NCBI GenBank assembly: GCA_020725425.1
Contig: DYFA01000006.1
Coordinates: 1 to 64,000, forward strand
Source: Aneurinibacillus sp.
GTDB lineage: Bacteria; Bacillota; UBA5301; DYFA01
Length of the DNA: 64,000 nt
Direction: 5' to 3'
Shown here: piece after piece, positions 60,372-64,000 of the stretch
Layout: each line of letters opens with the position of its first letter
Position numbering within the stretch: position 1 is the stretch's first letter
Notes under the pieces: generated by a model
The model's input: the letters and a program-made list of their open reading frames with translations, nothing else
Told to the model about the DNA's origin: nothing
Databases searched by the model: none
Translations under genes and position numbers: made by a program

Positions 60372-60923
60372 CTACCGCCCGTCCATGATGACGATCCGCT
60401 CCGGTGGGAGCCCGGTCATGCGCGAGGCGAGCTCACCCAGGCGAGCCGCCACGGCCACATCGGCCAGACGGCCGCGAAGGCTGAGGGTAAGCCCGCGGTC
60501 GTTCAACACCACGAGCGAGTCTTTGAACCCCTCGGCCTCCAGGAGGCGGGTCAGTTCCTGCTCCTTCTCCGCCCGGTCAAGCTCCTGCAGCAGGCGCCGC
60601 TGGGCGTCGTCCCGGGTCACGCTGCTGGTGGCCGGGTCAGAGGAGATCGCCTGGAGCCACTCCAGCCGCTCCGACCTGGCCCGTTCCCGTTCCATGGCCG
60701 TCTCCACCGCAAAGCCCCGGGCATCCCCAGAGGTCTCGTCGGGAACCGGCGCCGGCGTTCCCGACTGGTGAGGTCTCGCCGGCGGGAGTTGGTCCTGGAC
60801 CGCAACCCCGGTGGTGACAGCCGGCGGGCGGGAGAAAGCGTACCAGAGCAGGGCCCCACAGCAGAGAACCAGCGCCAGCCAGGCCAAGAACCGGCGCGGC
60901 AGGAGAATCACCCGCATCGTCAC
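60372..60923 (-). CDS. spoIIIAH: Stage III sporulation protein AH
   Basis: SpoIIIAH spans the mother-cell membrane around the forespore and pairs with SpoIIQ in the channel that feeds the forespore. The 183-residue protein has one membrane segment (about 12-29), a variable linker, and a C-terminal YscJ-like domain (about 85-183) with ERARSERLEWLQ and EAEGFKDSLVVLND. The GTG at 60923 overlaps spoIIIAG by four bases. It is the last gene of the operon. Confidence 0.94.
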   Translation of the reverse strand: MTMRVILLPRRFLAWLALVLCCGALLWYAFSRPPAVTTGVAVQDQLPPARPHQSGTPAPVPDETSGDARGFAVETAMERERARSERLEWLQAISSDPATSSVTRDDAQRRLLQELDRAEKEQELTRLLEAEGFKDSLVVLNDRGLTLSLRGRLADVAVAARLGELASRMTGLPPERIVIMDGR

Positions 60924-61540
60924 TCGCCCTCCTTCGCTAAGACTCTCACCCGGTGCGGCGGCAGGTTCAGCGCCGTCTCGACCGCTTTGGCCAACTCGGC
61001 GCGGACCACGGGGTCGACCGCTCCGCTGGCCGCGACCAACACCCCCTGGATCTCCGGCAGACGGGTGACGACCACCACCGGCACGTCCTTGCCGCCGGGT
61101 TCGCCGCGGATCACCGTAACCTCCCCTTCTTCATGCTGCTCCGAGGTCACCCGGGAGGTCCCGTCCCGGTCCGATTCCTGGGTGGTTCGGGTCTCGCCCG
61201 TCGTCTTGCGGGCGTACTCGTACCGGGGCCCGCTCGCCAGGAACACCCGGACCGACACCCGACCGGCCCCCGCCACCTGAGACAACGTTCCAGCCAACGC
61301 CTCCTCCAGCCGGGCAGTGTACTCGTCGCTTGCCGCCGCCTGGGCAGGTGGGACGACCGGCGCCGCCCCGCCAGCCGCGGTTTGAGGAGAGGCCGGGGCG
61401 CTGGCCGGGGTCGATGGGAAGTTCCCGAGGGCTAACAGGAGCACTCCCAAGAGCCCCAGAAGCAACAGCCACGCGCTCTTCCCCACCTGGCGCACCTTCG
61501 CCCGCCAGTCTTCGAGCCCCGGAGTTGTCGTGCCGCTCAC
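60920..61540 (-). CDS. spoIIIAG: Stage III sporulation protein AG
   Basis: SpoIIIAG forms a large oligomeric ring in the SpoIIIA-SpoIIQ channel. The 206-residue protein has one membrane segment (about 22-42), an alanine/proline-rich linker and an extracytoplasmic ring-building domain (about 70-206) with LEEALAGTLSQVAGAGRVSVRVFL. The acidic central insertion (REDR-type) of this family is present around 115-140. It overlaps neighbours by four bases on each side. Confidence 0.94.
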   Translation of the reverse strand: MSGTTTPGLEDWRAKVRQVGKSAWLLLLGLLGVLLLALGNFPSTPASAPASPQTAAGGAAPVVPPAQAAASDEYTARLEEALAGTLSQVAGAGRVSVRVFLASGPRYEYARKTTGETRTTQESDRDGTSRVTSEQHEEGEVTVIRGEPGGKDVPVVVVTRLPEIQGVLVAASGAVDPVVRAELAKAVETALNLPPHRVRVLAKEGE

Positions 61541-62034
61541 GGTATCGCCTCCTCCACCACCAGAATCTTGCCGGCTTCCAGCCCGGTCAGGGCGGCGGCC
61601 CGCGCCCGGACTCGAGCCCCCCTCCCCGGAGGAGTGGCCAGCATGACCCCCTCAAGCGCTCCGCGGCCGTCCACCCGGACCGCGACCCCCACCCTGCCTC
61701 CGGCTGTTTCGGCCAGCTCCTGTTCGAGGTAGGTGGTGAGCTGACGGGAGAAAAGGGCGTTCTGGAGCTGGCGGTCCGTCTCCGCCAGCCCGGAGGCCGG
61801 CCGGGAGTCGTTCCCGGTTGGGAGCCGGAGTTCCACCGCCTCGGCGATCCGCCCCAGCACGTCGCCCCCGCGCACCAGAGCGACCAGCGGTGCCAGGACG
61901 GCGGTGAGCACCAGGAACCCGGTGACGAGCCGGACGTACCTCCTCAGATTGTTGGGCGGGGCTAGAAGCTCCAGGAAGCTGACGACGATCACCAACAGCA
62001 CGAGGCGGCGAACCCACTCCACTAACAAGTTCAA
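61537..62034 (-). CDS. spoIIIAF: Stage III sporulation protein AF
   Basis: The 165-residue protein has two N-terminal membrane segments (about 7-24 and 33-55) with LLAPPNNLRRYVRLVTGFLVL, the family signature, and a C-terminal ring-building-like domain. It belongs to the mother-cell SpoIIIA complex. A 28-base gap separates it from spoIIIAE, and it overlaps spoIIIAG by four bases. Confidence 0.93.
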   Translation of the reverse strand: MNLLVEWVRRLVLLVIVVSFLELLAPPNNLRRYVRLVTGFLVLTAVLAPLVALVRGGDVLGRIAEAVELRLPTGNDSRPASGLAETDRQLQNALFSRQLTTYLEQELAETAGGRVGVAVRVDGRGALEGVMLATPPGRGARVRARAAALTGLEAGKILVVEEAIP

Positions 62035-62062
62035 GGTATCCCCTCCTCGTCAGGACCCCCGC

Positions 62063-63280
62063 CTACCTGAGGGCCGCGCCGAACGTTCCCGCCTGGACCA
62101 GGATCGTAAGACCCGTGAAGAACATCACCCCGGCCGCCCCCACCACCACCGCCAGCACCGTCAGACTCCCCTCCAGGTGGCCCAGGGCTCTGGGCAGACG
62201 CCGGTCGGCCACCGGCTCGACCAGCGCTCCCGCCACCTTGTAGACCGCCACCACCGCGGCGATCTTCAGGACCGGGAAGAAGGCGAACCCGGCCAGGAGA
62301 AGGATACCCAACAGGCCGACCGCGCTCTTGACCAGCAGTGCCCCTCCAGCCACGACCTCCACTGCGTCGGAGAACATCTTGCCGATAACCGGGACGAAGT
62401 TCCCCGCCAGAAACTTGCCGGTCCGCAGCGCCACCCCGTCCGCCACCGGGGCCGCCACGCCCTGAACGGCCATCACCCCGAGAAAGGCGGCGAAGGCGAT
62501 CCCGAGGACTCCGACCGCCGCCTGCCGGGCCAGGCCGCTCAGCCGGTCCAGCGGGAACTTCTCCGAGAGTTGCGCGGCCAACCCCAGCACCACCGAGAGG
62601 AACAGGAACGGCAGCACCACCCGGTCCAGGAGGGCCGACAGCCCGGTGACCGAGGCGTAGACCGCCGGCGAAAGGAGCGCGGCCGAGGCCGGGGTCCCGC
62701 TCGAGACCAACAGGGTCGACAGGAGCGGCAGCACCGCCTCCATCAGCGAGACCATGTCCTCCACCGCCCGGCGCCCGATCCCGGCGGCGTGCCGGAAGCT
62801 CTGGACCCCCAGGAGGAGCAGGAGGAGATAGCAGGCGGCAAAGGCGACGCTTTCCCCTTCCTCGCCGAACGCCCCCTGCAGCGACTGGAGAACGGCCAGC
62901 AAAACCGCCAGGACCACAACCTGCGCCAGCAGCCGGGCGTTGGCGAGAAGCTCCCGGAAGAAGTATCGCATCACCCCCTGGAACAGCGCTCCCCCGTCAA
63001 GCCGCAGCCCCTGCCGGGGATGCCGGACCAGGTCGCGGAGCCTGACCTCCGGCACCACTTCCCGGACCTCCGGCGCCAGCCGGCGGTAGAGGTCCTCCAG
63101 CCGCTCGGCTCCAGAAGCCCGGAGTTGTTCGTCCACAACCTCCGCCAGGGCCGGATCCCGCCGGGGAGCCGCCGCCCCGTCGGCGGCGACGGCCGTCGCC
63201 GGCATCCCCAGGACAGCCAGCCACATAGCCAACGCCAGGGACGCGACCCGCCGCGACCCTGGGCCCCGGCCGGCGCTCAC
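62063..63280 (-). CDS. spoIIIAE: Stage III sporulation protein AE
   Basis: SpoIIIAE is the largest membrane component of the SpoIIIA complex and is suggested to act as a transporter-like part. The 405-residue protein has a signal peptide (about 12-33), a hydrophilic region (34-100) and about eight membrane segments. Recognisable blocks are GKFLAGNFVPVIGKMFSDAVE and KIAAVVAVYKVAGALVEPV. It overlaps spoIIIAD by four bases. Confidence 0.94.
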   Translation of the reverse strand: MSAGRGPGSRRVASLALAMWLAVLGMPATAVAADGAAAPRRDPALAEVVDEQLRASGAERLEDLYRRLAPEVREVVPEVRLRDLVRHPRQGLRLDGGALFQGVMRYFFRELLANARLLAQVVVLAVLLAVLQSLQGAFGEEGESVAFAACYLLLLLLGVQSFRHAAGIGRRAVEDMVSLMEAVLPLLSTLLVSSGTPASAALLSPAVYASVTGLSALLDRVVLPFLFLSVVLGLAAQLSEKFPLDRLSGLARQAAVGVLGIAFAAFLGVMAVQGVAAPVADGVALRTGKFLAGNFVPVIGKMFSDAVEVVAGGALLVKSAVGLLGILLLAGFAFFPVLKIAAVVAVYKVAGALVEPVADRRLPRALGHLEGSLTVLAVVVGAAGVMFFTGLTILVQAGTFGAALR

Positions 63281-63681
63281 GGCAGCATCCCGGCCACGGT
63301 GTCCACCACCGCCACCATGATGGGCAGAGCCATCGCCAGAATGAGAATGCGCCCCGCCAGCTCCATCTTGTCGGCCAGCGCCCGCTCACCGGCGTCCCGG
63401 CAGATCTGCGCCCCCAGACCGACCAGATAGGAGACAGCGATGACCTTCAGGATGATTCCGAGGTACGGAGCAGACAGGTGCGCCTGGTTCGCCAGGCCGG
63501 TCAGCACCCCGACAACCCCGGCCAGTCGCTGGACGACCAGCAGAAGCAGAACCACCCCTCCGGCCAGGCTGAGCGGCAGGGCCAGTTCCGGACGGGTCGT
63601 CCGCACCGTCACCGCCATCACCGCCACCACGAGGCCGAGGCCGACCAGCCGCAGCGCCTCCCGGGCGACCCCTTGGCTCAC
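63277..63681 (-). CDS. spoIIIAD: Stage III sporulation protein AD
   Basis: The 134-residue membrane protein has about four hydrophobic segments and the family markers YLGIILKVIAVSYLVGLGAQI and CRDAGERALADKMELAGR. It works with SpoIIIAC, which it resembles in part. Overlaps of four bases link it to spoIIIAC and spoIIIAE. Confidence 0.95.
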   Translation of the reverse strand: MSQGVAREALRLVGLGLVVAVMAVTVRTTRPELALPLSLAGGVVLLLLVVQRLAGVVGVLTGLANQAHLSAPYLGIILKVIAVSYLVGLGAQICRDAGERALADKMELAGRILILAMALPIMVAVVDTVAGMLP

Positions 63682-63872
63682 AGCCCGAAGACCGCCCGGA
63701 CAGAGTCGAAGAGCTGGCTGATCAAGCGGATCACCAGCATGAACACGACCACCACCCCGGCCCAGGTCAGCAAGACCGCCTGGTCTTCCTTGCCATATTG
63801 CTTCAGAACCATGCTGAAGACCGAGATGAGCAGGCCGATCCCGGCGATCCGGTAGATGTCGGTCATGTTCAT
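63678..63872 (-). CDS. spoIIIAC: Stage III sporulation protein AC
   Basis: This 64-residue protein has two membrane segments separated by a short charged loop, with VLKQYGKEDQAVLLTWAGVV, the typical SpoIIIAC pattern. ATG at 63872 follows GGAGAAG; a second ATG two codons later is possible. It lies 20 bases downstream of spoIIIAB. Confidence 0.94.
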   Translation of the reverse strand: MNMTDIYRIAGIGLLISVFSMVLKQYGKEDQAVLLTWAGVVVVFMLVIRLISQLFDSVRAVFGL

Positions 63873-63892
63873 GCCTCTTCTCCCCCTTCCGG

Positions 63893-64000
63893 TCAGACGA
63901 GGAGCAACGCCAAAAGGAGGCCGGAAGCCAGCCCGGCGTACCGGTAGAGCGGCACGAGCCTCGCCGCCTCCGCCGCCGCCTCCCGCTCCCGGTTCGCCAG
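63893..64000 (-). CDS. spoIIIAB: Stage III sporulation protein AB, C-terminal fragment
   Basis: The last 35 codons of a gene that continues beyond the window end at a TGA (63895-63893). They read through LVPLYRYAGLASGLLLALLLV, the hydrophobic C-terminal anchor characteristic of SpoIIIAB. Position immediately upstream of spoIIIAC confirms it. The rest, and spoIIIAA, lie outside the window. Confidence 0.9.
   Translation of the reverse strand: MANREREAAAEAARLVPLYRYAGLASGLLLALLLV

Noticed and set aside
1-64000. CRISPR arrays, tRNA or rRNA genes
   Set aside because: No regularly spaced repeats, no cloverleaf-like sequences with a GGTTC-type T arm, and no rRNA-like segments were recognised on either strand.

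Overview
The window is a continuous piece of a chromosome from a GC-rich, endospore-forming Firmicute, most likely a clostridial lineage of the Moorella / Desulfotomaculum / Ammonifex kind (inference; no rRNA is present to settle it). The evidence is Spo0A, SpoIVB, most of the spoIIIA operon, the dipicolinate synthase pair, a Spo0E-like protein, a T-box leader, strong Shine-Dalgarno sequences with many GTG and TTG starts, and gene orders shared with Bacillus and Clostridia. Almost every gene lies on the minus strand; the only convincing complete plus-strand gene is a glycoside hydrolase family 18 gene at 33.8-35.2 kb. I see no tRNA, rRNA or CRISPR array.

Reading down the minus strand from the right end: the spoIIIA operon (AB partial, then AC to AH, 64.0-60.4 kb) is followed by a near-consensus promoter and a carboxylase block (a carboxyltransferase fused to a biotin carrier, then accC), asp23, amaP, a DUF2273 gene and nusB, closed by a terminator. 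Next come xseA, xseB, ispA and a divergent PAP2 gene. A 748-base gap without a protein gene then holds what I read as an OLE RNA, with a TATAAT promoter, a closing stem spanning about 620 nt and the gene for its membrane partner OapA directly downstream. It continues into dxs, tlyA, nadK, argR, recN, spoIVB and spo0A. Below spo0A is a division/envelope cluster (steA, steB, a GT2 glycosyltransferase, a MraY-like phosphosugar transferase) and nfo.

From 38 to 22 kb lie spore-envelope and lysine/dipicolinate functions: a LysM-SleB hydrolase, a double-domain YlxY-like pseudo-deacetylase, the GH18 gene, the M16 peptidase, dut, a Spo0E-like gene, dapB, dpaA, dpaB, asd, dapG, dapA, RNase J, tepA and ylzJ. 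Aspartate is thus routed through asd and dapA to dihydrodipicolinate, which either DapB reduces towards lysine and peptidoglycan or DpaAB oxidises to the spore-core solute dipicolinate.

From 22 to 15 kb lie a Na/Pi-cotransporter-like protein, undecaprenyl-diphosphatase and a complete branched-chain amino acid ABC transporter (livKHMGF) with a CBS-ACT protein. From 15 kb to the left end come an HlyD-like protein, a PIN-PhoH ATPase, the division cluster yggS-sepF-proC-yggT-ylmH-divIVA, a T-box-controlled ileS, a DUF5665 protein, a YteA-type zinc protein, panB-panC with an attenuator-like leader, then lspA, lgt and rluD. The first 300 bases hold no assignable gene apart from what may be the tail of a plus-strand reading frame.

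The points most worth following are the OLE RNA/OapA locus, the carboxyltransferase-AccB fusion with an internal ribosome-binding site that could also yield free AccB, the YlxY-like protein with two degenerate NodB domains around a peptidoglycan-binding-like segment, and the SteA/SteB/GT2/MraY-like cluster.
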